Positions 33,509 through 41,344 of a stretch of DNA of 64,000 nucleotides are shown here, one piece after another. Each line of letters opens with the position of its first letter. The first letter of the stretch is position 1. This DNA comes from Flavobacteriales bacterium (GTDB taxonomy: Bacteria; Bacteroidota; Bacteroidia; Flavobacteriales_F; PHOS-HE28), in contig JAEUSU010000041.1 in assembly GCA_016788635.1 (NCBI GenBank), positions 297,830-361,829 on the forward strand, given 5' to 3'. Made by a program: the position numbers and the translations under genes. The notes beneath the pieces are model-generated. The model had not been told where the DNA came from. It worked only from the letters and a program-made list of their open reading frames with translations, and made no database searches.

Positions 33509-34293
33509 CGGTCGTAGCAGCAGCGGAAGCGGAAAAGACCGAGCGGCTGGCTGTGGCCGCCGTACTTGCAGCCGAGCAGGCCGTTCACACTGTCATAGCC
33601 CACGTTCTTGGCCAGGTTGGTGTCGTTGGCGGCGTGGTCCACCCATTCCAGCTCGGTCATGGTGGGCAGGAAGCCGCCCGGCATGGCGCAGCCCCGGTAC
33701 CATTCGCCCATGGTGCAAAGCCGTGCATTGCGGTTGCCGCAGAAGGTGTTCGCTGAGTAGAAGTTCAACGGGTCGTTCCAGGTGCTTTGCACACACACCT
33801 CGCGCGAGATGGGGAAGTAGCCCGGTGGGCACGCTGGGTGAGCCGGGTTGATCCACTGGAACGCGGCCCCATCATACACCACATCGGCAGGAATGCCCGG
33901 GCGCAGGTCGGCGCTGTCGAGCGGCTGGTTGCCGTACTTCAGCAGAGGCACGGCCGGCAGTGCGTCCACGCTCAGTGTGGCAGGTCCTGTGTTCACCACC
34001 GTGGGGATGATCAGCAGGTGCATACCGGGCACATAGGCGGGTACTGTTGGGGTGAGTGATATGCTGAGCGTGTTGGATCCGGCGGTCGTGCCGGAGATCA
34101 CCGTTGCGTTGCGCGATGCGGCTGCCGAAAGGCCATCCGTGGGGGCCAGGGGATCGCCAAGACCAATTACCTGACGGTCAGCGGCGCTGTCACCGACCAG
34201 TTGCAGGGGAACGGGCAGGTCCCATTGCCCCATGGCCATCAGGCCGTGCAGGGCAAGGACGAAGGGAAGAATGACCCGGGGCGGAAGCCGCAT
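33505..34293 (-). CDS. Secreted Cys-rich FGE/C-lectin-like protein, paralogue A
   Basis: 262 residues; first gene of the operon. The start at 34293 gives a signal peptide (LPPRVILPFVLALHGLMAMG), with a TAACTTCG promoter box 6 nt before it. The mature part holds NTGPATLSVDALPAVPLLKY ... ADVVYDGAAFQWI, then ACPPGYFPISREVCVQSTW, ARLCTMGEWYRGCAMPGG, LEWVDHAANDT and the terminal FRFRCCYDR. In FGE-type folds the end often reads GFRC, which supports the fold guess. No transmembrane or sorting domain was seen after the signal. Confidence 0.7.
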   Translation of the reverse strand: MRLPPRVILPFVLALHGLMAMGQWDLPVPLQLVGDSAADRQVIGLGDPLAPTDGLSAAASRNATVISGTTAGSNTLSISLTPTVPAYVPGMHLLIIPTVVNTGPATLSVDALPAVPLLKYGNQPLDSADLRPGIPADVVYDGAAFQWINPAHPACPPGYFPISREVCVQSTWNDPLNFYSANTFCGNRNARLCTMGEWYRGCAMPGGFLPTMTELEWVDHAANDTNLAKNVGYDSVNGLLGCKYGGHSQPLGLFRFRCCYDR

Positions 34294-34299
34294 GGCGCA

Positions 34300-34307
34300 C
34301 GAAGTTA
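34300..34307 (-). promoter_or_regulatory. Promoter -7 box (TAACTTCG)
   Basis: Minus-strand TAnnTTCG box 6 nt before the ATG at 34293; it should drive the five-gene operon down to 29480. It is divergent from the box at 34342. Confidence 0.6.
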
Positions 34308-34341
34308 CCGGTGAACGCCGGTGGCCATGCAAGCCCACGGC

Positions 34342-34349
34342 TACCTTTG
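34342..34349 (+). promoter_or_regulatory. Promoter -7 box (TACCTTTG)
   Basis: Exact TAnnTTTG match 17 nt before the ATG at 34367; candidate promoter of the CotH/Wzy/phosphoesterase operon. Confidence 0.65.
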
Positions 34350-34366
34350 GCCATCACCCCTTCCGC

Positions 34367-34774
34367 ATGGACCTGAACGCTTTGATCGCCGACCAGATGG
34401 GCCTCTTCACCCTGCCCGACATCGGCAACCTGGTGGTGGGCATGTTGCTGGCCGCCGTGCTGGCCTACGTGCTGGGCGTGCTGGTCCGCGAGGTGGAAGG
34501 TCCAACGCCGCGCGAGATGGCCGTGTTGGCCGCCGTGGTGGCGCTGGCGGTGGGCTTCGTGCGGGCCTCGCTGCCCATGGCCGTGGCCTTGGTGGCCGCC
34601 GCGCTGTTGGTGCGTGGTCCTCAGGCTTCCGCCAGCTGGCGGGGCTACCTCGCGCGCCTTGCGGCACTGACGGTGGGGGTGGGCTGCGGCTTCAGCGCAG
34701 GCGTACCGGTGCTGGCGGCCTTTATTCCCCTGGCTCTGCTGCTCCGTTGGAGCGGCGGCCCGAAGCGTTCCTGA
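34367..34774 (+). CDS. Small polytopic membrane protein of unknown function
   Basis: 135 residues with about four hydrophobic segments: IGNLVVGMLLAAVLAYVLGV, EMAVLAAVVALAVGFV, LPMAVALVAAALLV and LAALTVGVGCGFSAGVPVLA-type stretches, with short charged loops. The ATG at 34367 follows a strong promoter box. It lies 4 bp before the first CotH gene. Small membrane proteins (for example DUF4956) accompany CotH genes in other bacteria, but I cannot show that this one belongs to that family. Confidence 0.65.
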   Translation: MDLNALIADQMGLFTLPDIGNLVVGMLLAAVLAYVLGVLVREVEGPTPREMAVLAAVVALAVGFVRASLPMAVALVAAALLVRGPQASASWRGYLARLAALTVGVGCGFSAGVPVLAAFIPLALLLRWSGGPKRS

Positions 34775-34778
34775 AGGC

Positions 34779-36428
34779 GTGGAGTTGCAGCGCGACATAC
34801 GGGCGCTCGCCTTGCCACTGGTGGCCCTGCTGGCGGCCTTGCTGCTGGCGGCCATGGTACCGCGTCCCACGCAGGCATCCTTGCGCGACCCGGAACTGCC
34901 AGTACCGGAGCTCACCGTGGATGGCCACGTCGCCCACCGGTTGAAGGTGTATGTTCCGCCAGGCTTCACCGTGCATTACACATTGGACGGATCCCTCCCC
35001 GATGCACGATCCCCCCAGGCCAATGGGCATATCGCTGCGGAACCCGATCCGCGCCGCACGTCCCGCCTCCTGAGGCAGCCCTCATCCATTCAATGGCGGC
35101 ATCCCGTCGGGGACTTCCCCAGTGGCACCGTGGTGCGCGCCTGTGCGTGCGACCGTGAAGGTCTTTGTGGCCCGGTGGTGACCCGCACCTTGGGGATCGA
35201 TGCGCAACGGGACGGTCTGCCGGTTTTTTCACTGGCCCTGCCGGAAGGCGCGCTTTTCGACCCGGACAGCGGCATCTACACCATCGGCCATGGCATCATG
35301 CGCACGAACGAGCCTGCCGTGGCCCGTTTCCCACGCGACCAGCGCTGGTGGAAGTACCCCGGCAACTACCAGTTCCGCGGCCGGCGGTGGGAGCGGAGCG
35401 CGCATCTGACCATGATCGCTGACAAAGGACTGGGGATCTGGAAGGGTGATGTACGTGTACGCATCCACGGCAACAATACAAGGGGCTTCGCGCAGCATGC
35501 ATTGCGCGTGTACATGCCCAAGGAGCGGAAGGATGATGTTGGCTTGGATCTTCCGCGCACGCTGCTGTTACGCACCGGCGGCAACGACCAGGACAAGGCC
35601 TTCATGCGCGATGCCGTGGTACATGAGGCCTGCCGGGAGCTTGGTCTGTGGCACACGGATGCGTGGCCGGTCGTTGTCTACCTGAACGGTGCGTATTGGG
35701 GCATCCATGAAAAGCGGGAGCGGCTGGACAACGAGCGCATGGCCCACGGGTTCAGGGTGAAGCCCAAGCCCAAGCACATCGCCATTCTGGCGGACCGTGC
35801 GCTGCCCTGGCGGGCGGACAGCGTGGAGGCGAAGCGTTTCCTGTGGCGGCTGGCGCGCATTGAGCGCGCCGCGCAAAGTGCGGGCGTAGCGGATACCGCC
35901 GCACAATGGATCGATGTGGAACAGTTCCTCACCTACATGGCCAGCCAAATGATCGTGGGCAATACCGACTGGCCCGACCAGAACGTGAAGTACTGGCGCT
36001 ACACCGGACCGGAACCCGAGGCCGGGACCGCGCGCGATGGAAGGTGGCGCTTCATCCTCGGCGATTGTGATGTGGCGCTCGGGTATGCCACAGGACCGGA
36101 CGTGGATGTACTGGAGCAGGTGATGACCAAACAGGGGCCCGTGGCGCGTTTGTTCCGTGCGGTGATGGCAGATCCTGTTGCACGTGAACGCTTCCACCGC
36201 ACCATCACAGAACTCCTGGCAGGTGACCTTTCCCCCGTGCGCATCGTGGCGCTCATTGATCGGCATGCGGCGGAGCTGGAGCCGGCCATGCCCATGCACA
36301 TCCGCCGTTGGCGCAGGCCTGCGAGCATGGAGGCGTGGCACACCGAGGTGGAACGCATGCGCGACTTCGCGCGGCAACGCCCACCGTTCGTGAAGGAACA
36401 ACTGGACCGGCACCTGCCGTTACGCTGA
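34779..36428 (+). CDS. CotH family kinase-like protein
   Basis: 549 residues. GTG start, N-terminal signal/anchor (LALPLVALLAALLLAAMV), a chitobiase/beta-hexosaminidase C-terminal-like module (VYVPPGFTVHYTLDGSLPD) and a CotH kinase-like domain from about residue 225 (VRIHGNNTRGFAQHALRVYM). The two acidic motifs of the family are intact: IVGNTDWPDQNVKYWR at about 392 and FILGDCDVALG at about 424. CotH of Bacillus spores is an atypical protein kinase. Here the protein should be exported and could phosphorylate surface proteins or glycans. It is 3 bp upstream of the Wzy-like gene. Confidence 0.85.
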   Translation: MELQRDIRALALPLVALLAALLLAAMVPRPTQASLRDPELPVPELTVDGHVAHRLKVYVPPGFTVHYTLDGSLPDARSPQANGHIAAEPDPRRTSRLLRQPSSIQWRHPVGDFPSGTVVRACACDREGLCGPVVTRTLGIDAQRDGLPVFSLALPEGALFDPDSGIYTIGHGIMRTNEPAVARFPRDQRWWKYPGNYQFRGRRWERSAHLTMIADKGLGIWKGDVRVRIHGNNTRGFAQHALRVYMPKERKDDVGLDLPRTLLLRTGGNDQDKAFMRDAVVHEACRELGLWHTDAWPVVVYLNGAYWGIHEKRERLDNERMAHGFRVKPKPKHIAILADRALPWRADSVEAKRFLWRLARIERAAQSAGVADTAAQWIDVEQFLTYMASQMIVGNTDWPDQNVKYWRYTGPEPEAGTARDGRWRFILGDCDVALGYATGPDVDVLEQVMTKQGPVARLFRAVMADPVARERFHRTITELLAGDLSPVRIVALIDRHAAELEPAMPMHIRRWRRPASMEAWHTEVERMRDFARQRPPFVKEQLDRHLPLR

Positions 36429-36431
36429 GCC

Positions 36432-37808
36432 ATGCTGGACTACCTGCGTTCCCATCTTCAGTTGTACCTGGTGATCCTCTTCTGGATCGGGGCCACGCTG
36501 TATGGCGGACCGCTCATCTACGCGTTGCTGCCGCTCAGCGTGTTCCTGTTGCGCGGCCGCGACATGTATCCGGAGATCCTCTTCGGCTTCCTCATGATCC
36601 TGATCCTCTCTGACATGGACCCCGCCTTCGTGGCCATGCGCAAGATCAAGACCGCCAAGCACGCCATGATGGTGGCCATCTCGCTCGTCTTCCTCATGGA
36701 TCGCGCCCGCTTCGCCCCATTGGCCGGGGTGTTCCCGCTCTTCCTGCCCTTCTTCGCCTACAGCGTGTTGCCGCTGGCCAACGGCAGCGACCCCATCAAT
36801 GGCGTGCAGAAGACCCTGTCCTACGCGCTGCTCTATCTGGTCGTCCCCAATTATGTGCTCTATGGTTTCCGCAAGCTCGGCTGGGACTTCATCCGCAACT
36901 TCATCTACTTCATCGTCTCGATCATCACCATCAGCTACCTGGCCGGCTATGCCGGCTTCATTGGTGGCTCCATCGCCGGCCGCTTCCGGGGCCCCTTTGG
37001 CAACCCGAACGGGCTGGGCATCTTCATGTTCCTTACGTTCATGTTCGTGGCCACGGCCAACTACCTGAAGAAGGACCTTTTCCCCGCCTTCCAGCGCTAC
37101 CTCATCTACGGCATCGTCCTTTTCTTCCTGTACAAATGCGGCTCGCGCACTTCGCTGGTGGCCACCCTGATGTTCCTGGTCTTCTCGCGCTTTTTCGCCT
37201 TCTCACCCTTCATCGGTTTCGTGGGCTTCATCGTGGCGCTGGTCGTGGCCGAAGCGGTGTCCAGCAACCTGCCGGCCATTGTCATGGCGCTGAGCCTGGA
37301 GAAGTACTTCCGGGTGGAAACACTGGATGATGGGAGCGGCCGCTATTTCGCCTGGCGCTTCGCGTGGGAGCAGATCAACCAGGGTGGCTTCTTTCTTTTT
37401 GGCGGTGGCTTCGGCAACGACGAGTGGGTGATGCGCCACAACTACCCCTATCTGCGCTCGCAGGGCCACCATGGCGGGGTGCACAACAGCTACCTCACCA
37501 TGTGGTTCAACACCGGCATCATCGGCATCATCCTCTATCTGCGGGGCTTCTTCCTCATGTTCTTCAAGGCGAACAAGCGCGCGCCCATCGCCTTCGCCAT
37601 CATGTTCGCCACCATGTTCAGCGTGCTGTACGAGTCGTGGCTCACCGGATCGCTCAACCCCTTCACCATCATCCTCATTTCCATCATGACACTGGTGACC
37701 GAGGACGAGATCGTGAACTGGCGCGACTATCAGGATCTGGGCGAGGAGGAGGTGGGGGCGGAGCCCGCACCGGAAGCGACGCCACTCCTGCGGCTGCCCG
37801 CCCGGTGA
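36432..37808 (+). CDS. O-antigen polymerase/ligase-like membrane protein (Wzy/WaaL type)
   Basis: 458 residues with about 11 hydrophobic segments and a large periplasmic loop. FRGPFGNPNGLGIFMFLTF and the loop motif GVHNSYLTMWFNTGIIGIIL are the two hallmark regions of the Wzy_C/O-antigen ligase family. Such proteins either polymerise lipid-linked repeat units or ligate finished glycan to an acceptor. Because the locus also has a Wzm/Wzt ABC exporter, a ligase role fits as well as a polymerase role. It lies between two CotH-family genes, an unusual setting. Confidence 0.85.
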   Translation: MLDYLRSHLQLYLVILFWIGATLYGGPLIYALLPLSVFLLRGRDMYPEILFGFLMILILSDMDPAFVAMRKIKTAKHAMMVAISLVFLMDRARFAPLAGVFPLFLPFFAYSVLPLANGSDPINGVQKTLSYALLYLVVPNYVLYGFRKLGWDFIRNFIYFIVSIITISYLAGYAGFIGGSIAGRFRGPFGNPNGLGIFMFLTFMFVATANYLKKDLFPAFQRYLIYGIVLFFLYKCGSRTSLVATLMFLVFSRFFAFSPFIGFVGFIVALVVAEAVSSNLPAIVMALSLEKYFRVETLDDGSGRYFAWRFAWEQINQGGFFLFGGGFGNDEWVMRHNYPYLRSQGHHGGVHNSYLTMWFNTGIIGIILYLRGFFLMFFKANKRAPIAFAIMFATMFSVLYESWLTGSLNPFTIILISIMTLVTEDEIVNWRDYQDLGEEEVGAEPAPEATPLLRLPAR

Positions 37809-37813
37809 TGCCC

Positions 37814-37821
37814 TTACTTTG
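37814..37821 (+). promoter_or_regulatory. Promoter -7 box (TTACTTTG)
   Basis: TTACTTTG lies 12 nt before the ATG at 37834, just after the Wzy-like stop. It may be an internal promoter for the second CotH gene and the phosphoesterase. Confidence 0.45.
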
Positions 37822-37833
37822 CGCGCCTTTCCG

Positions 37834-40263
37834 ATGCGGATGAAACGATCGCTCACCATTCTCCTGGTCGTCGCGGTGTTGTGCACCGTGGCCGGTTGGG
37901 GAGCGCATCGGGTCCTGCGGTCCAAGGGGCATCCCGGCCTGCGCGCCTTCATCGGTCAGGTGTGGCGCAACTATCCAAAGGGCCTCGCCGCGGACCCCGT
38001 GGTATTGGAGGTCCAGGTGGACGCTGCCGATATGCAACGGCTGGAAGCCGTGGTGGAACAGGCCCGTGCGCGTGGGGTGATCCTGCCCGAAGGCAACCAT
38101 CCGGTGGACGCCACCGTGACCGGTCCCGAAGGCGAGTTCCGCGCGCGCATCCGCATCAAGGGCAAGCTCACCGACCATGTGGAGGGCAGCAAGTGGAGCT
38201 TCCGCGTGGTGGCGAAGAAGGATGGAGGCTTCCATGGCATGCGGCGCTTCAGCCTGCAGCACCCCGGCACACGCAACTACCTGCACGAGTGGCTCTACCA
38301 CCAATGGTGCGCGGGTGAGGGGCTGGTGGCGCTGCGCTACGGCTTCTGCCGCGTGCGGCTGAACGGGGAGGACCTCGGCATCTATGCCTATGAGGAGCAC
38401 TTCGGTCCCGAACTGCTGGTGCACAATGCACGCGTGAACGGCCCCATCCTGCGCTTCGACCCCGCGCTCTTCTGGGTGAACAGGCTCAATCGCATGCAGG
38501 GGCGCCACTTCGATGAGGCCTATGCCGAATTCCAGGCGGCCGCCGTGGACGCGTTCGGGACATCCGAGCTCTTAAAGGACAGGCAGCTGTTCCGTCAGTA
38601 CCAGGAGGCGCTCGCACTGATCGACGGGTTCCGCCGTGGGCACCTGAACGCCAGGCAGGTCTTCGATGTGGACCGCATGGCCCGGCGCCATGCGCTCATC
38701 GACCTCATTGGCGGGCACCACGCCATGGATTGGAGCGATGTGAAGTTCCATTATGATCCCGTGGCGCAGCGGCTGGCACCGGTGAGCTACGAGAGCTTCA
38801 GCGCCTTCCCCACGAAGCGGCTGGCGGGTGCCTACCGCTCCACCGGTCCCCCTTCGGAAGCCGACGAACTGCACGACCTGCTCTTCAAGGACACGGCCTT
38901 CTTCGCGGCCTACGTCCACCATCTGGAGCGGGTCTCGCAGAAGAGCTGGCTGGATAGTGCCTTCGCGGCGGTCAAGCCCGCCCTGGACATCGCCTCGGCC
39001 ACCTTGTACCGCGAGTTCCCTTACAAGGAGCTTGACCGACACATCTATTACCGCAACCAGGACGCCATCCGCCGCATGCTCGAAGTGCCCAAAGCCGCGC
39101 ATGCGTATGTGATGGCCGCTGCTGCCGATACGGTGGTGTTGCATGTGGTGCCGATCAACAGTTTACCATTGCACCTCCTTACGCTGCGGCTGAAGGACGG
39201 GCGTGAGGTGGAACTGAAGAGATATCCCGTGATCCCCTGCCGGCCAGAGAACGGCATGGGCATGCCGGTGCGCATCGCCATCCCGCTCAGCGCCACCAGC
39301 AGCGAACTGGAGGATGCCGTGCTGCTCACCGCATGGCCGGGTTCCAACAGGCGAATGGAGGTGGAGGTCTTCCCCTTCCCGGACGGGAGTCAGGAGCACC
39401 CGGGGGAATGGTCCACACAACTCGCGCCGAACGTGGAGCAGTTCGGCTTCATGGAGATGGATGCCGCAGGCAGGCGCATCTTCATCAAACCGGGCATCCA
39501 TGCGGTGGACCGCGACCTGATGATCCCTGCGGGCTGGGTGGTGCATGCCGAAGCACCTCTTCAATTGGAGCTCGCACCGGGCGTGCGCATCATCAGCCGC
39601 TCACCCCTGCTGTGGAAAGGCGATGAGGATCAGCCGATCACCGTGACCGGTGGCGATGCCAGGGCGCAGCTGTTCCTGCTCGGCGCGGCGCCACGCAGCG
39701 AGCTTCGCCACGTGCAGCTTTCCTCCATGCGCGTGCACCAGAGCGAGCTGCTGCTGGCACAGACCGCGTTGAACCAGTTGCACGCGAGCGAGGCACGTGT
39801 GCATGTGAGCAACAGCCGCTTCGCCGGTGGTCGTGATCAGCTGCGCGCGGAGTTCGTGGAGCTTTCGCTCCGGCAGGTGACCTTCACTGGTGCGGAGGAC
39901 GATGCGCTGACCATGCGCGGTGGCCGTGCGCAACTGGAGGATGTGGTCGTGATGGACTGCAAGGGCATTGCCCTGAAGGCTGAACAGGGCGCTGAGGTGA
40001 ACGTGCTCCGGTCGCAGGTGGAAGGTGTGGCAAAGGCCATTGAAGCCGTGGAGGGAGCGTTGGTCACCATGCAAGGTGGGCGGCTTGCCAGTACCGGCAC
40101 CCTGGTGCAGGCAGGCCGTGCGCGCATGCGGCAGGGACAGGTGCGGGTGGAGCTGCGCGAGGTGGCCGTGCCGGACAACGCCGTGTTCGCGTGCGGCGAG
40201 GGCAGTGAGATCCGCGTGAACGGAAAGCGCGTGGGCCGGGGACGGTCCGGGGACGGCACATGA
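37834..40263 (+). CDS. CotH-like protein fused to a beta-helix domain
   Basis: 809 residues. An N-terminal anchor (RSLTILLVVAVLCTVAGWG) is followed by a CotH-like domain (RARIRIKGKLTDHVEGSKWS, RLNGEDLGIYAYEEHFGPEL). The first acidic motif is shortened to HHAMDWSDVKFHYDP, and the second reads APVSYESFSAF where the other CotH protein has GDCDVALG, so kinase activity is doubtful. Residues about 590-800 form short repeated strands (LRHVQLSSMRVHQSELLLAQ, EFVELSLRQVTFTGAEDDAL, AQLEDVVVMDCKGIALKAE) typical of a right-handed parallel beta-helix. It overlaps the phosphoesterase gene by 4 bp. Confidence 0.75.
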   Translation: MRMKRSLTILLVVAVLCTVAGWGAHRVLRSKGHPGLRAFIGQVWRNYPKGLAADPVVLEVQVDAADMQRLEAVVEQARARGVILPEGNHPVDATVTGPEGEFRARIRIKGKLTDHVEGSKWSFRVVAKKDGGFHGMRRFSLQHPGTRNYLHEWLYHQWCAGEGLVALRYGFCRVRLNGEDLGIYAYEEHFGPELLVHNARVNGPILRFDPALFWVNRLNRMQGRHFDEAYAEFQAAAVDAFGTSELLKDRQLFRQYQEALALIDGFRRGHLNARQVFDVDRMARRHALIDLIGGHHAMDWSDVKFHYDPVAQRLAPVSYESFSAFPTKRLAGAYRSTGPPSEADELHDLLFKDTAFFAAYVHHLERVSQKSWLDSAFAAVKPALDIASATLYREFPYKELDRHIYYRNQDAIRRMLEVPKAAHAYVMAAAADTVVLHVVPINSLPLHLLTLRLKDGREVELKRYPVIPCRPENGMGMPVRIAIPLSATSSELEDAVLLTAWPGSNRRMEVEVFPFPDGSQEHPGEWSTQLAPNVEQFGFMEMDAAGRRIFIKPGIHAVDRDLMIPAGWVVHAEAPLQLELAPGVRIISRSPLLWKGDEDQPITVTGGDARAQLFLLGAAPRSELRHVQLSSMRVHQSELLLAQTALNQLHASEARVHVSNSRFAGGRDQLRAEFVELSLRQVTFTGAEDDALTMRGGRAQLEDVVVMDCKGIALKAEQGAEVNVLRSQVEGVAKAIEAVEGALVTMQGGRLASTGTLVQAGRARMRQGQVRVELREVAVPDNAVFACGEGSEIRVNGKRVGRGRSGDGT

Positions 40264-41309
40264 ACAAGCGGATAGGACATACCCTGCGGCGATGGCTGCT
40301 GTGCGCGGTGCTGGGGGGCGCGTTGCTCGGGCCTTGCACCGCCCAGGTATCACCGTTCAACGGCCTGGCCGTGTCCGTGGACAGTGGTGCCACGGTGCGC
40401 ATCGTCATCGGCGGGCACTTCTATGGCAGCGGCCAGGTGCGCTCCGGATTTCCCGCATCCACACTGCTGGCGAACATCGACACGCTCAACGACCTTGGCG
40501 CGCACCTGCTGCTCAGCACCGGTGATCTCTTCCTGGACGCCCAGGGGGATAAGGAGCGGTACGACCGTGCCTTCTTCCGCCGCCTGCGCATGCCGCTCTT
40601 TAATGCGGTGGGCAACCACGACCTGGATGGTGGGCACTACACGTCGCTCTACGGCGCCACATTCTTTTCCTTCGACGTCGGTCCGGTGCGGATCGTGATC
40701 CTTGACACCGAGCATGCCAACGGCGAGCTGGCCGGCGACCAGCTGCGTTTGCTGGAAGAGGCCTCCACGGCTGCTTCGGAAGGTGCGGTCCACCAGGTCC
40801 TCATCGTCAGCCACCGGCCGGTGTGGGCCGAGGATGATGACCGCTACGGGCCGCTCTTCACCGGCAACACACGATCGCTCACACCCACGGACTTTCGTTC
40901 CAAGGTGCTCCCTGTGGTGAATGCGATCGCCCAGCACGTGCCGGTATACTGGGTCAGCGGGAGCCTGGGCGGCAGGGCACCGGCCAGCATCTTCTTCCAG
41001 CCGCATGGCAGGAACGTCACCTACATCCAATGCGGCATCCGCGATGAACCCCGTGACGCGCTGTTGGTCGCTGACGTGTCCGCTGACACCGTGCGGTGGA
41101 GCGCCCTTTCGCTCACCGGCCGTCCGGTGGCAGCACCTTCCACCTACGATGCCAGCTGGTGGGCGGACCGCGTGGGCCGCCGCGAAGGCTTCAACTGGCG
41201 GTTGCTGCCCTATCTCGTGCGCAGCACCGTCACACACCGCGCCTTCTGGTGGGGCATCCTTACCGCCCTGCTCGTCGTCTTCGCGGTGGGCCGGTGGGTG
41301 CGCCGTTGA
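40260..41309 (+). CDS. Calcineurin-like metallophosphoesterase, membrane-anchored
   Basis: 349 residues. The signal peptide ends near CTAQ. Metal-site motifs are LLLSTGDLFLDAQ, FNAVGNHDLDGGHY and VLIVSHRPVW. The first motif of the family, D-x-H, reads as IGGHFYGSG, so the Asp is not seen. A single C-terminal hydrophobic helix (AFWWGILTALLVVFAVG) would anchor it in the membrane with the domain outside the cytoplasm. The 4-bp overlap with the CotH-like gene suggests a functional pair in which one adds and the other removes a phosphate. This is inference. Confidence 0.8.
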   Translation: MNKRIGHTLRRWLLCAVLGGALLGPCTAQVSPFNGLAVSVDSGATVRIVIGGHFYGSGQVRSGFPASTLLANIDTLNDLGAHLLLSTGDLFLDAQGDKERYDRAFFRRLRMPLFNAVGNHDLDGGHYTSLYGATFFSFDVGPVRIVILDTEHANGELAGDQLRLLEEASTAASEGAVHQVLIVSHRPVWAEDDDRYGPLFTGNTRSLTPTDFRSKVLPVVNAIAQHVPVYWVSGSLGGRAPASIFFQPHGRNVTYIQCGIRDEPRDALLVADVSADTVRWSALSLTGRPVAAPSTYDASWWADRVGRREGFNWRLLPYLVRSTVTHRAFWWGILTALLVVFAVGRWVRR

Positions 41310-41319
41310 GGCAACTGTG

Positions 41320-41327
41320 TAGTTTCG
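41320..41327 (+). promoter_or_regulatory. Promoter -7 box (TAGTTTCG)
   Basis: TAnnTTCG variant 17 nt before the ATG at 41345. Confidence 0.55.
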
Positions 41328-41344
41328 CCGGCCCAGCAACACCC

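Noticed and set aside
31953..34293. Diversity-generating retroelement target proteins (C-lectin-like ends)
   Set aside because: No reverse transcriptase or template repeat was seen, and the paralogues differ all along their length rather than at adenine sites only.
31953..34293. Prophage remnant, from the tail-fibre-like segments
   Set aside because: Each protein has a signal peptide, and no other phage gene, integrase or attachment site is nearby.
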